64,000 nt of DNA from the NCBI GenBank assembly GCA_028564675.1, contig JAOVVO010000440.1:1-64000 (forward strand), in the 5' to 3' direction. Shown here one piece after another: positions 12,059-23,628 of this stretch. Each line of letters starts with the position of its first letter. The stretch's first letter is position 1. The position numbers were made by a program, and so were the translations under genes. The notes below the pieces were generated by a model. The model saw only the letters and a program-made list of their open reading frames with translations, was not told where the DNA came from and did no database searches. The stretch is from Onchocerca lupi (taxonomy: Eukaryota > Nematoda > Chromadorea > Rhabditida > Onchocercidae).

Positions 12059-12661
12059 AAACAATACAAATAAATGTGGTGGTAACAGAAAGAATACAAC
12101 CAAATATGGCTAAAAACCTGAAAAAGAAGAAATATAGGAATCCAGAATGGACAATTGAAGATACCATCAATTACCTAAAAGAAAAAATGAAAATCGAAGA
12201 TTCTGAAGAGAAACCTGCGATAAAAAGTCTAACAGATAGAACAAAAATTCAACGTGCAAAATCGTATGGAAGAGAATATTCGAAATGGGAGAATGACATC
12301 AGACGTACAACAATTTGCTCAACAGCAAAAGAAACAATAGTAAGCCCTATCAGATTGACAGAAAAGAGTGAGAAAAATCATTACCGTGCATTTTCTGTGG
12401 AAGTAACCACTGGAATGACGAATGTGATATATATCTAACTGTGAAAGAAAGATTGGAAAAGTTGAAGAAGTTGGGACTTTTTGAACTATGTATGAAAAGA
12501 GGCCACTTACAACAGACTTGCATGAGAAAATTAAAATGTTTTTATTGCGGACAAGAGCACAATAGGTCTCTATGTAAGAAACAGTATGAAATGAAGCAAA
12601 TTAAGGATTATAGAATTGGTAAAGGAATGCATGGAAATCCTAAGACTGTGGCGGCACAATT

Positions 12662-13745
12662 ATGGATGATGACATCCGAAAAACATACATGATGTGCAAA
12701 GAAGTAAGGCTAATCAATCCAGAGGAACCAATAAATACAGTGGAAGCCTTAATTTTCTTTAACACAGGAAGTGATTGTAATTACGTTACGGAGTCAATAA
12801 TAAACAAATGGAAATTAAAACAGATATCTCCAAATATTGTAATGTTAATAACAGGAATGGTGGGCACAAGGAAATATGAAAGTCGAAAGATAACTTTCGG
12901 AGTTCAAACGTTGGATGGAAACGTGAAAAACATCCAGGCGTATATTGTCGATTCAATACTCGAACGTATACCGTATTTGGTAAATAAAAAAAATGAGAAG
13001 CTTGAAAAAGGAAAGTGAGGAAAACCAGATGTATTATTAGGCGTGGAAGGAACTGCGGATTCAGTCATTCGTAATTCCATAAAACACCCACCAGGAGAAA
13101 TAGTAATGGAAACAGAAATAGGAGTGGTCACAGGCGGTACACGAAAGGTAAAGCAAGACAATACAGAAATGGAAAATGATTCTCATGAAATTGAAGCAAT
13201 TGCAAATATAACGAAAAAGGAATCACAAATGGAAATGCATCAAATTGAACAAACATGGAAATTGGAAGCAATTGGAATTAAAGATTTAATAACGGAATAT
13301 CAGGATGAAAAGGCCCTTGAAGCATTCCAAAAAACGCTCACTATAAACAGTAAAGGAAAATGTGTTGTGGGTTGGCCATGGAAGAATCAAGAGATCACGC
13401 CAGAAAAAGGATATGGACTGCCACATGGACGGTTACGATCGACAATACGAAAATTAAAGAAATCTCTAGAATTATTAGAACGTTACGATGAATATTTTAA
13501 AAAATTATTAGAAGGAGTTATAGAAGAAGTATGAAACCAAACTGAAACATCGCGAGTATCTTACCTGCCTCACCAAGCAGTAATAACACTCTAGAAATCT
13601 ATCACTAAGCTAAGAGTAGTATTGGACGCATCAGCAAAGACGAATGAAGGCCCATCGCTAAATGAATGCCTGTATAAGGGGCCAGTAATGTTACCATCAT
13701 TATGGGAATTCTTTTACGAGCCAGGCATACAGATGTCAATCATAC
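12662..13745 (+). pseudogene. Protease and partial RT fragment of the Pao/BEL element
   Basis: One frame is interrupted by stops at 13016-13018, 13532-13534 and about 13592. It begins with a retropepsin-like region whose catalytic Asp is Asn (NTGSD), passes VLLGVE after the first stop, and reaches the RT entry motifs VVLDASAKT and CLYKGP before homology ends near 13745. The frame order matches Pao/BEL pol. The catalytic RT motif (YxDD type) is not present. Confidence 0.8.
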
Positions 13746-14925
13746 ATTTATTTTTCGTTTTGCAATGAACAGATAAATAATAGACATTCCCTACAATGTT
13801 TTCATTTACAATGATAATTATTTTATCGATTCCCATTCAAATTTCATTTTCAAAATTTTCATAAGCGATTTCGAGAAATCAATTTCAGTATTGATAATTT
13901 TTGCATTATTATTGATACTAGGCAGCAAGTCACACGCACACACATATATGCGGAACACTTGCATTGATAATTCTTTTTCAAAATTCATTTTCATTTTTAT
14001 GCCTTTTTAAAAAATTTAAATCAATGTAAATTTAAATCAATCATTAGCTTGAATAATCCTCTAGGTACATAAGCTATAGAATGTAAAGTTTCAGATATGT
14101 AATCTAGAAATAACAGCTGACCATAAAATTTATCTGCATTTGAAAAAAAAAAACTTATCTGCATGCAGTGAAATATCATATTTCTCTTATATATTAATCG
14201 ATCCTACAATTCTTCATAGAAAATGTAGCGGGAATTTTATAATTCTTCCTCGATTAATCATCATTACTTTTTCCTAATTATTCCTCTTATAGTGAAAATT
14301 GGCTTAGATTAAATAATTTACAATTTGATCATAATTCTAGGTTCGAAAAGTGCCTACTACTTTTCATAAAGAAAAAATATATGTATATACATTACGCTAT
14401 GATATGAAAAGGAACAAAATCAAGTACAAATAATAATAAATTAATTCTGAATTTCATTCATCAAAAATGATTCAATGAATTTGAAAATTTGAATATGGCT
14501 AGTCGTATGAATTAAATACATTCACAAGTTTGTGTATATGTGTATTGCGTTTTTGTTTGAAAAAAAAAAAAAATGCATTTTCACGGAAATTCAATAAATC
14601 TTCTTTTATAACCAATGCAAAATGTACCATATACGAATATCATGAAACAATAAGTTGATGGTCGTAACAGTTGCAGCAAAATTTGAAAAGTACCACAGAA
14701 GGTGGAAAGATTAAAAGGAAAAATAGAAAAGTTTCTATAAAGTAGTTGAACACATACAATTTACAATATTCAAACTCATTTACAAATTACATAAAATACA
14801 GGCAGTATCATACTAATTGAAACTGACAGTATAGAAAAATATTTAAATGAAACAACTGTAGGAGTCATTCACACGGATCACCGATAAAGAGGAAATGAAA
14901 TACGATGATGTCCATCTACGTTATT

Positions 14926-15046
14926 AATGTCAATTTAAATAACTATTATCCGTAAATATATATTCAAAAGCAATTTGGCATAAATGAATTCGGCGTTTAC
15001 ATAAACGATAATAAGTAGTAATCGAATAGTTATTTAAATTGACATT
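14926..15046. repeat. 22-bp perfect inverted repeat
   Basis: Arm 14926-14947 (AATGTCAATTTAAATAACTA plus TT) is the exact reverse complement of 15025-15046, with a 77-base spacer. The flanks show no clear target duplication. It could be a small foldback element or a chance AT-rich hairpin, but 22 perfect pairs make chance unlikely. Confidence 0.6.
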
Positions 15047-16259
15047 GATACATTTACGAATACCCATTTTTGAGCAATCCCTCGCTCTCTCCTCTATGAC
15101 GGACAACTGAAGTCAAAAATGAGTTCAAGAATCTCATACTACAAAAAAAAAGTTAACAAAGTTTCGTTTCGATTTTTCTAAGAGAATCGTTGGAATGTGA
15201 AATATCAAAAAAAGCAATAATTAAAACCCCTAATAATTCCTATTTAAAGAAAATTTATTTCTCCCAGATAAACTTTCTACTATCATTAAAAAATTTTTTT
15301 AATTATGACAGTTTGTTTTTCTCATCTATTCCATCTAACTATTCTATGCCTATCATTGAAGTTTCTTATAAGAGGGAATTTTGCAGAAGCACAAGCAAAA
15401 ATTGTCACAATTTGAAATTTTACAATGAAGAATAATGTGACACAAAGAAACACAATGGAAAAGGAAGGAGAAGGAAAAGTGAGAGAAAAAATAGGCAAAT
15501 TATTACAATTTGTGTAAAACTTTTAGTAAAATTCACTATACATCTTATTAGCATCAAATCGTTTTACATAGATTCGAAATGATTTCACATAATTTCAAAA
15601 ACATTAGCACCTCTCAAATATGCCCTCCAGAAAATATGCCAATTTGTTTAAATTCAGCAAAAATCTGTCAAAAAATTTGGAAAAAATCCGAAAATTTTTT
15701 TAAAACAACTTCAATTTAATTTCAAATTCTTTAACTAATTTCCGGGATCCAGATCAAATTTATATATCCCGTATTTTAGTCCTTGAAGTTTATCTTACCC
15801 GTAGAAGAGCAACATGATGGACATAATAATTTGAAAACGATAAAAATTTAATAAGAGAAATAAAAAACAAAATTATATCGGCAAAAGTCATTACAAATTA
15901 TGGTTTATCAACATCACAAATTAAATCCATGAATAATTTGGTCCTATAATAGTTATGTCACTGCAACAAGATAATTCAGACATATATTATAAAAATGTAT
16001 TCAAATAAATTCTAAAGTATTATCAGAAAGAGGTTAGTCCTACATGGTATTATATAATTCAAACCATTACAAATAAAGGATAAGTTGAAGGATTTAGTTT
16101 TATTATTCTTTCTTTTTTTTTTTTTTAAATTGGTTTTTTTGGTTTTATAACTTTCCTATCTTTGATTATCAAAAGTGTCGAGTCGATAATATAGCAATAA
16201 TAGTAGTAATTCAATTAATTATGTAAAAGAAACTTGCATGCAGCAATCGGAAATAGGGA

Positions 16260-16268
<9 letters not shown>

Positions 16269-16291
<23 letters not shown>
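16269..16291. repeat. (AT)n microsatellite
   Basis: About 11 uninterrupted AT units following a poly-A run. Confidence 0.85.
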
Positions 16292-16691
16292 GCTTCGAGT
16301 AGATTTAAGATTACAATCCCGTTTCTAAAACATCATCAGTAAATACTCATGCCATTTAATATGATACAAATCAATCAAGTAACGAGTTTTATAATACCTG
16401 TTCACAAAAACAGAAGATACATATATATGCATATATCATATAAAATTCCAAAAAAAATCGAGCATGTAACCAAAAACAGAAAAAAACCTACGACAAATTT
16501 TCATTGGAAAATTAATTCAAAAATCGAAATTCGAAATTCATAATTTTTGGACTAAAATTTGAAGTTATACTTTATAAGTACAGTTTCGAGATGAACTGTT
16601 GCTTATGAGTTACGAGATTTTGAAATAAGCTTACCCGAAAGATCATTTAGCAAGAAACAGGAGATAGTTTTGACCGTTACTGTTTCTCATC

Positions 16692-19574
16692 TTAATCAAC
16701 TTTGAATTCGCATGCCAATGAACGTGCAAGATTATCAGCATGAATAGCGAATTGAAATGGATAATCCGATGATATCAGCGCATCTGATTGTGGAGTAACA
16801 GTCCCATGTAAAATAGGTTCCTCATAGTCATGAAATGAAATGCCGGAATCCGGGCTATCGCGTGTTGTAACATTTATTTTCGAGTTACTAGCAGAAAAGA
16901 CAGTATTCGGTGTCGCCTGAACTGATAACATAGTCTGATTGGTAATGTCGCTAAGAACCAGTGTGTGATCCAAATTTTTTGCAGCTTAAAAAAAATGAGT
17001 TAATTGGAAAAAGAATCAGTCATATCATGATAAAAGTAGTTTATGATCGGTTTCCAGATATGACAGGAATCAGTTTTAATAATAAATGAATTTATCAAAA
17101 TCAATCTCTTATTTTGATCGAATTTATTGTATCCCGATCACTAACAGTGATTAAATTTATTATGATCAATTTCACTTTAAAAGAAATGATAGCATTCCTC
17201 AAAAAATTTTACTAACCTAATATTTCTTCTGGATCTTTAGACAATGGCTTCATATTTTCAGTAAAAAACTGTAATTTAAGTATCTGATCCAGATCACGGT
17301 GAGCAGAAAAAAAAGCAGGTGACTCAAGCGGCCAAGATGGCGGTGGACGATTTGTCGCGTGATTCGACAATGATATCTCGGAAGCTTCCGAATTGACATT
17401 GTTAATGGATGCCAGAAGAGCACGTTCGCGTTGCATTTTCAAATACTAAAATTTATTGATAAAATATTATGTGATAATTCCTTTAATATAGTCAAATTAT
17501 TAATTTGGTTAAATTAAAAACCAAAATTGGTAATTTAATTCTATAAAGTTGGATTATTACATAGATCATTTTTAATTCCAAATTAATTTCAAATAATCAG
17601 TTTCAGAAAATTGTTTATATTCTTGAAAATATTTCCAAGATTGATCAAATTATGCACTAAACTTGGAAACATACTCGATCAGGACGTATATATGGATTTG
17701 ATGCATTCGACGCTTCCGGGTGAATGAACAGACAACGATCACCATATGGACAAAGACCAGCCATTGTGTATTTGTCGCACAATTTCGTCTTGTATTTAGG
17801 ATTTTTCGTCGGTGATCTACAGAATATTGTATAAAACAGTGAAAAATTGTACTGATAAATGTTAGTGTTAATAATAATAGTAAATTAAAATAAATAAGTA
17901 CTTGCAAGGACGCAACTCTTCTTCACCATGAGCGAAACGACAATTCTCCGCGAAATTACACATTCCATTCTCGAGCCATGCTTGGCACATCACCTTTAAT
18001 AAGAAAAAAAAAGCATGAAATAACAGGAAAATGGCATAAATATAAATAAATAATGGAAAAAAAGTCTGTTAAATTAAGATCAAAAGATAAGAACAGAATA
18101 TAAGGAACAAGCGCTTTCGCTATTTGATCAATTTACTAATATCAAAAAAAGATTTACCTTCATATATTATCAAATTCAAAGCAAAAATCTACACAGAAAT
18201 AAATAAGTTATCGCGCTCAATTCCGATTAATATATGAAATAAGAAATCAATACATAATTGTCAATTAAGACTTAGTAGGCATACAATATTGTTATTCTCA
18301 AGTTTTCTTTTCTTTGATGAGGACGAGAAGTAATCTATTTATCTCTATATTATACCATACTAACAAAAATTTTTTTAATTCATCACAAATGAAAAAAAAA
18401 AATGTTACCGTTTTGTAACTATCTGATTTTGATGATTTACGCGCAAAAGGTAGTGAACGTTTCGATCGTAGATTATTCGTTTGCTGTCTAAAAAAGTTTA
18501 AAATGAGGGAAAAAAGTGAGAACAATGGTTGTCGTGACAAAAAAACTGTACTGTACAACACTATCGTAAAACCATAAAAACGAAAGCAATATCATTTAAA
18601 AAATTGTTCGCCATCTTTAGTTCTTTTGAATAGGCAATAATCAAAGTCATAAATAGATGAAATTATCATCCCGAAAATTCTATTTTTGCTTTGCAATTTC
18701 TAATAAGCATTATAAAGCGATTCTGGCCCAAAACAATGACTTGAAGCTCCCAGCCCTGTTATAGCAGGTTCTCGGCCTATCGATTTTCTAAACATATTCT
18801 GCGTTTGAACAGATTGGAAATGAATAAGGTAAAGTTGATTCTTTTCATCAAATCTTTTCATGTAAAATTAATTTATAATATTTGTATCTTCAGCAAAATT
18901 ACTTTCAAGAAAAGAAAAAAAAATGAAAAAAAAAAATTAAATTCTAACTTTTCGTATGATGCAACATCATTTACTGTAGAATTTGTTGTACTGAAATCGT
19001 AAAAACCAGGAATGCTGTTAAGGTATCGAACATCAGCAAGCTGTGATGAAGTACTGGTATGTCTGCAAAATATATAATGAAAAGTAAAGAAGAAAATTTT
19101 TCTAACACTTGATGCCTTAAGATTTTTCCTAAATTAAATCAGGAGAATTCGTGAAAAATAAAAATTTTAATTAAAAAAGAAAATACTTTTTTTTTCATAT
19201 ATATTTTTTATGACTTACAGTTTTTGATACTCTTTATATTCACATATCACAAACTGTAAGTCATAAAATACATATATGTTGCATGAAAGGATATTACCAA
19301 CCGATCACTACTATTTCTTGTTTGCTTTACTGTTAACGAATTATTAATATCAAGGCTGTTTGAACTTTCATAATCTACTCGTACATTATTATTCTTCGTT
19401 GGACATAACTGTTTAAATTTTTATATTTAAGAAAAAATTTGAATGAAACAATCTCCTCTTTCTCATTCTGGACTTTTCATATCGACCGCAGTCGCCGCTG
19501 GCCTTCGAAAACTAGAAATTTTCTAAGCAGCTTCTCAACGCTTAAATTCATCATCTCTTTTTGTTATTGCCAAA

Positions 19575-19609
<35 letters not shown>

Positions 19610-21554
19610 TTTCCTTCTTTTCACTCCTCTTCTCTTTAATACAATATGAATTTTTCGGATGGTGGACATGAGGCAGAATTTCCTATGAAGCATCGGATAG
19701 GAAATTGTTTCATTCAAATTTTTTCTCAAATATAAAAATTTAAACAGTTATGTTCAACGAAGAATAGTGAGGAAAAGTCTGCAATCAGTTGACAAACAAA
19801 TTTTATTTTGAATATCAGTTAAATGATCGATTGATAAATCAATCAATCTTTTCCTTTGCCAATTTAAATATTTCTTTAAATTTTTTATTCCCAATATTCA
19901 TTTTTCATTTATTTATCATCGAGTCTCATTGCTTCCGTTCTTTTCATCTTACTTTCAAAAGATCCTAGCAGCAAAATACTTTTCTATTCAGGTGATTACT
20001 TTTTATTTTTTGATTGTCCGCAAATATATGTCGGTAGTGAAAACATTCCTTACTTAGTGAATTCATAAATTACACCATTTTTATTTCGAAATATGCACAA
20101 CTAAATTAGTAGCTTAAACTTATAGTACAAGAGTAAACATAGTTAAAGAGAAAAAAATTTCAAAAAAAAACCTAAATTTATATCAAGAATAGCTTCGGCA
20201 AAAAGATTTTAAAAGTTTGGCACTAAAATTAAAAGAATCCGCTTGTATTTTTCATTACAAAGCGACATGGAGATGCATAAGTGATGCCAATGATTTCACT
20301 ATTTCCTATGAAAAACATTAAAATATGTATTAGCTTCAAAAAAAATTTCTCTTATATATGAGCAAACTATTACTTAAGCGTCTCGTTTCTTAACGTTAAC
20401 AATTCGACTACTGCTTTACGTAATACTTGATCAATATCCTGTTCAACTGGTACCGGTGACGAACCAATGGATGTGTTGCCGGAAATAGAACTAAAACTAA
20501 TTTGAATTGTACATAATCTATCAATTTGGGCACTCATTTTGTTAACAAGTTAAAGAAAACATCGTTTATTGGGTTTTTAATTTATTGACATTGACACAAT
20601 TTTTTTCTTAAAAAAAAAAAAAATGATAAAACGAAATGAGAAATATAATGGAATGTCAAATCTAGATATTTGAATAAACAAAAATGGATTATATATACAT
20701 ATATATTCATTTACCTAATTCCGACATGACTATTGGTTGTTGAAGCAGTTGCACTACCATATTTTGATGGCAAGAAACCGGAATCGCCGCTATTCGATTG
20801 CAAACTTAACGATGATGGTGGACGTAAATATGCATGAGAACTAACAGATATCCTGTAAGAAAATGACATAGAGACTTGTAGCAAGCATAAATTAACAAAA
20901 ATAATTATTCCCTTCTCTATTATCTAAAGAAAAGTACAGGATGCTCAAACAAAGATATACTAAATAATCGAAGCAGTTGCCTTTTCGTCTATCATTTCAA
21001 AAAAAAGCGATATATTACCGATCTACAAATAATTGGAACAAAAGATATATGCATAAGAAAATCTGGGATAATGTTGATTATTTTGTGATGGATAGATTTC
21101 GCTTCAGTTATCATATACTATATTTTACAATACAAAAGATAAAATGTAAAATTCATCATGAAAGGGAATTTTTTTTTCTAATCTCAGAAACACATATTTC
21201 CTAGAAAACCCTCAATCAAAAATATGGGATCCATATACATGCTAGTAAGAATCAGAATAATGACATTACAAATATTATTCTAGAATTTATACTGGCGATA
21301 AATTAGGATTTTATAAATGAAAACCAGTCATTAATAGATTATTTTTTTGTGAAACTTGTATAAATCAAAGATATCGAGAATTCTATAAATCAGATAGATC
21401 TGTAATAGGTAGATCGAATTTGGATGCAATAAATGAACAAAACCCTAAAAGCTCTTATGAAAATTTCAAAACTTGCATACCAAAAAATCTAATAAATCGA
21501 ATAGAATTATGAAGATACATACTCCGGATAACTGATATTGCGGAGAGTTGACAT
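16692..21554 (-). CDS. Tandem CCCH zinc-finger RNA-binding protein, TIS11/POS-1 type
   Basis: Likely binds AU-rich 3'UTR elements and controls mRNA stability or translation, as TIS11/tristetraprolin and nematode POS-1, OMA and MEX-5 proteins do. Nine minus-strand exons: 21554-21523, 20852-20715, 20490-20374, 19062-18949, 18487-18409, 17993-17902, 17816-17675, 17445-17217 and 16984-16692. All introns are GT-AG and the phases agree, giving 411 aa. Both fingers are C-x8-C-x5-C-x3-H: finger 1 at about 163-182 (YKTVMCQAWLENGMC), finger 2 at about 204-223 (YKTKLCDKYTMAGLC). Each follows the family lead-in YKT.(L/M)C. The N-terminal 130 residues are Ser-rich, with a short helical stretch (IDQVLRKAVVELLTLRNETL). 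The C-terminus has Ser/Thr clusters (RDSPDSGISF). The start is the only ATG whose phase fits the strong GTATGT donor of exon 1. A foldback element lies in intron 3. The exact paralogue is not decided. Confidence 0.88.
19196..19278. repeat. 28-bp stem hairpin just upstream of CCCH exon 4
   Basis: Arms 19196-19223 and 19251-19278 are near-perfect reverse complements. The inner 18 bases pair perfectly (TATGACTTACAGTTT and its complement), and the outer part has two mismatches. The loop is 27 nt. It lies in intron 3 of the minus-strand CCCH gene, about 130 bp before exon 4, and may be a small foldback element. Confidence 0.65.
19390..19766. mobile_element. Foldback (MITE-like) element with 63-bp terminal inverted repeats
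   Basis: The left arm 19390-19452 and right arm 19704-19766 are reverse complements over 63 bp with two mismatches. The 251-bp centre includes an uninterrupted T run at about 19577-19608 and no coding sequence. The total of about 377 bp, with long arms and no gene, fits a non-autonomous foldback element or MITE. No clear target-site duplication is visible. It sits inside intron 3 of the CCCH gene. Confidence 0.75.
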
Positions 21555-21942
21555 TTTCAGACGAGTTGGCTAAATTGCTTGCTTTTTGATTGGCGTCGTC
21601 GATACTGAATGCTTGGATATGATATACAACTATTTACAAAGAAAATCAAAATACTATTAGTATATGTGAGTTCTCCTCCGTCCTCTTCGTGTCGGAGACA
21701 AAAATCCCTGCCTGACTGGCTATCGATTAGCACACTGCAAGTACAAAAATATTTTATGGAAATTATTTTAAAATTTTAACAATAAATTTTTTCAATCGAT
21801 TATTCCAAATTTGCTTTGTTGAATTGATTGCTAAAGCACAATTGCGGAAAGAAGGAAAGTTCTCCGAAAAAAGAAATAATACTTTGATGAAGCGCGCGGC
21901 TAATTTTAATGACAAATTTCAGTCATAACTATGTCAAATTGC

Positions 21943-21970
21943 ATGCTGCATGATACATTTCATGCAGCAT
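21943..21970. repeat. Perfect 11-bp hairpin
   Basis: ATGCTGCATGA, a 6-nt loop, then TCATGCAGCAT. It is short but perfect and less AT-rich than its surroundings. Confidence 0.6.
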
Positions 21971-22318
21971 ATTCAACGTGATAATAACATTTAAACAGAA
22001 ACAAGCAGTATATTTCGCCTAACACGTCAAATAAGTGGAAAAAATGAATAAAAGAAGAAATAGTTTTTTAACTTTAAATACTTGGAAAGTTTCATGGAAA
22101 ATTAATGTCAAACGTTTATGGTGTTAATTACATGGACAGTGAAAAAACAACTGATCAGTAAAATTCAAAATATATGATCACTAATTATTAATAAAATGAT
22201 TGTTCATAAAATCAACTGACAAATTTCTAATTTCATATATGTAGTTATAATTGTAGGAAACAAGCAACGATATTCTCAATAACTAATACATTTTTTGATT
22301 TTCCGGAAACTGATTATT

Positions 22319-22358
22319 AACCGGAAACAAACTACACAAAACCGGATCAAACTACACA
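22319..22358. repeat. Direct repeat AACCGGA..CAAACTACACA
   Basis: Two adjacent units, 22319-22338 and 22340-22358, differ by one base and one short indel. Further CCGG cores lie at 22303 and, as CCGGTT, at about 22578-22607. Confidence 0.6.
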
Positions 22359-23112
22359 TTATCTTTTAGAATATACTTCGAGGCAAATAAATTTTGTAAA
22401 TAAGATATATTATCGAGAAAATAAAAATATGTAACGGCAATATACCGAGAAAGCAGGAAGACGGACAAACAGACAGAGCGGCAGACAAACAAACGTCTCA
22501 TTCAAATCAGTAATTTTGCCGCAAAAAACATTTGAGTGTACTGAATGTGGTTTGCGGATATTAGGGTTGATTTTATTCCGGTTCCTTTTTCCGGTTAGTA
22601 TCCGGTTTGAGGAGACAGATTTCTATAAAATAAGCGTTCATGTCTTTTCCCATTAACTTGCACCGGTTTAGAACCATTGCGAACAGGAAAAAATTTTAAT
22701 TCGGAAAATAAAATAAAAAAGTAGAGAAACAAGTAAAATCTAATGACCAAAAGATAAATTAATACCTAACCAAATATAATTAATTTGATTTTCAATAAAT
22801 TTCATTTCATATTTAAATTGAACAACAATATATTACATATAAAATTGGATGATTAGCGAACAGCATAGAATGACGTGTATCGTTTGAAAAACTAGAAACA
22901 AGCCACGTGAACCACGTAAGCAAAAGTAAAATATATAAATGAATAGCTGAGACAACATTGTATGCATGGTACTACTGATCACAGGTAGAATATAACTCCG
23001 TACTGACAGTACAAACAACATACATGCTTTGATCTGTCGCCCGGCTTTGTTTGACCTCTGATTTTGAATCCTCCCGCCTTATGAGATTGACTTTTATTTT
23101 AACATATACTAA

Positions 23113-23270
23113 CATACACACATACATACATACACTCATACATACACACATACATACATACACTCATACATACACACATACATACATACACTCATACATA
23201 CACACATACATACATACACTCATACATACACACATACATACATACACTCATACATACACATATACACACA
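23113..23270. repeat. 28-bp minisatellite of CATA units
   Basis: CTCATA recurs at 23135, 23163, 23191, 23219 and 23247, exactly 28 bases apart. Each unit is built from CATACA and CACATA words. A degenerate CA/TA-rich tail runs to about 23310. Open frames across it are artefacts of the repeat. Confidence 0.9.
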
Positions 23271-23383
23271 CATATATCCATAAATATATACACACATACA
23301 TAGACACATATAAATATATCGATACTCCAAATATCGTTATTTATCATCACTTCTTAAAATAAAAATTCGTAAGATTTCGCGAA

Positions 23384-23628
23384 ATTTCAACCCATTTTTC
23401 AGACATGAGATTTTAACTCATTTTTCAGGTGTGAGATTTCAACTCAGTTTTCAGACGTGAGATTTCAACCCACTTTTCAGCGTGAGATTCCAACTCACTT
23501 TTCGGACATGAGATTTTAACTCATTTTTCAGGTGTGAGATTTCAACTCAGTTTTCAGACGTGAGATTTCAACCCACTTTTCAGCGTGAGATTCCAACTCA
23601 CTTTTCGGACATGAGATTTCAACTCCCT
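23384..23628. repeat. Higher-order tandem repeat, about 26-bp subunits in 103-bp units
   Basis: Subunits read roughly TGAGATTTCAACTCA followed by a CTTTTCAG-like spacer. Four variants follow in fixed order and the whole set repeats: GACATGAGA occurs at 23402, 23505 and 23608, 103 bases apart. Each subunit contains a TGAG...CTCA inverted pair. Two full higher-order units and a partial third are present. Confidence 0.88.

Larger units (their letters stand above)
10494..13745 (+). mobile_element. Degenerate, 3'-truncated Pao/BEL LTR retrotransposon
   Basis: Pieces occur in Pao/BEL order: LTR-like block, gag, zinc knuckles, aspartic protease, then the start of reverse transcriptase, broken off near 13745. 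The gag part (11028-12438) shows the DUF1759-like stretch FDGKPRMWGQFISQL. The knuckle region (about 12380-12600) has CIFCGSNHWNDEC, a second finger missing its first Cys (LCMKRGHLQQTC) and CFYCGQEHNRSLC. The protease-like part (12662-13018) reads FFNTGSD where an active enzyme has DTGS. An RT start (LRVVLDASAKTN, NECLYKGP) is near 13610-13700. Frameshifts occur near 12060, 12440 and 12690, and in-frame stops at 13016, 13532 and about 13592. It is a dead copy. RT palm, RNase H, integrase and 3' LTR are absent. Confidence 0.88.
13746..16691. other. Intergenic, no gene seen
   Basis: AT-rich sequence with no supported coding region. It holds a 22-bp perfect inverted repeat (14926-14947 with 15025-15046) and an (AT)n run at 16269-16291. 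Confidence 0.6.
21555..23050. other. Upstream region of the CCCH gene, no further gene seen
   Basis: This contains the presumed promoter of the minus-strand CCCH gene. It also has a short 11-bp hairpin at 21943-21970 and a direct repeat around 22319-22358 within a CCGG-rich cluster. An open stretch at 21555-21628 (IDDANQKASNLANSS) has an AG at its upstream edge but does not share phase with exon 1 and is left as untranslated sequence. Confidence 0.45.

Noticed and set aside
23051..23362. 103-codon open frame rich in Thr, His, Ile and Tyr
   Set aside because: It is the translation of the 28-bp CATA minisatellite and has no protein-like composition.
23113..23628. Possible CRISPR array
   Set aside because: The units are contiguous or near-contiguous tandem repeats without unique spacers, in a eukaryotic sequence.
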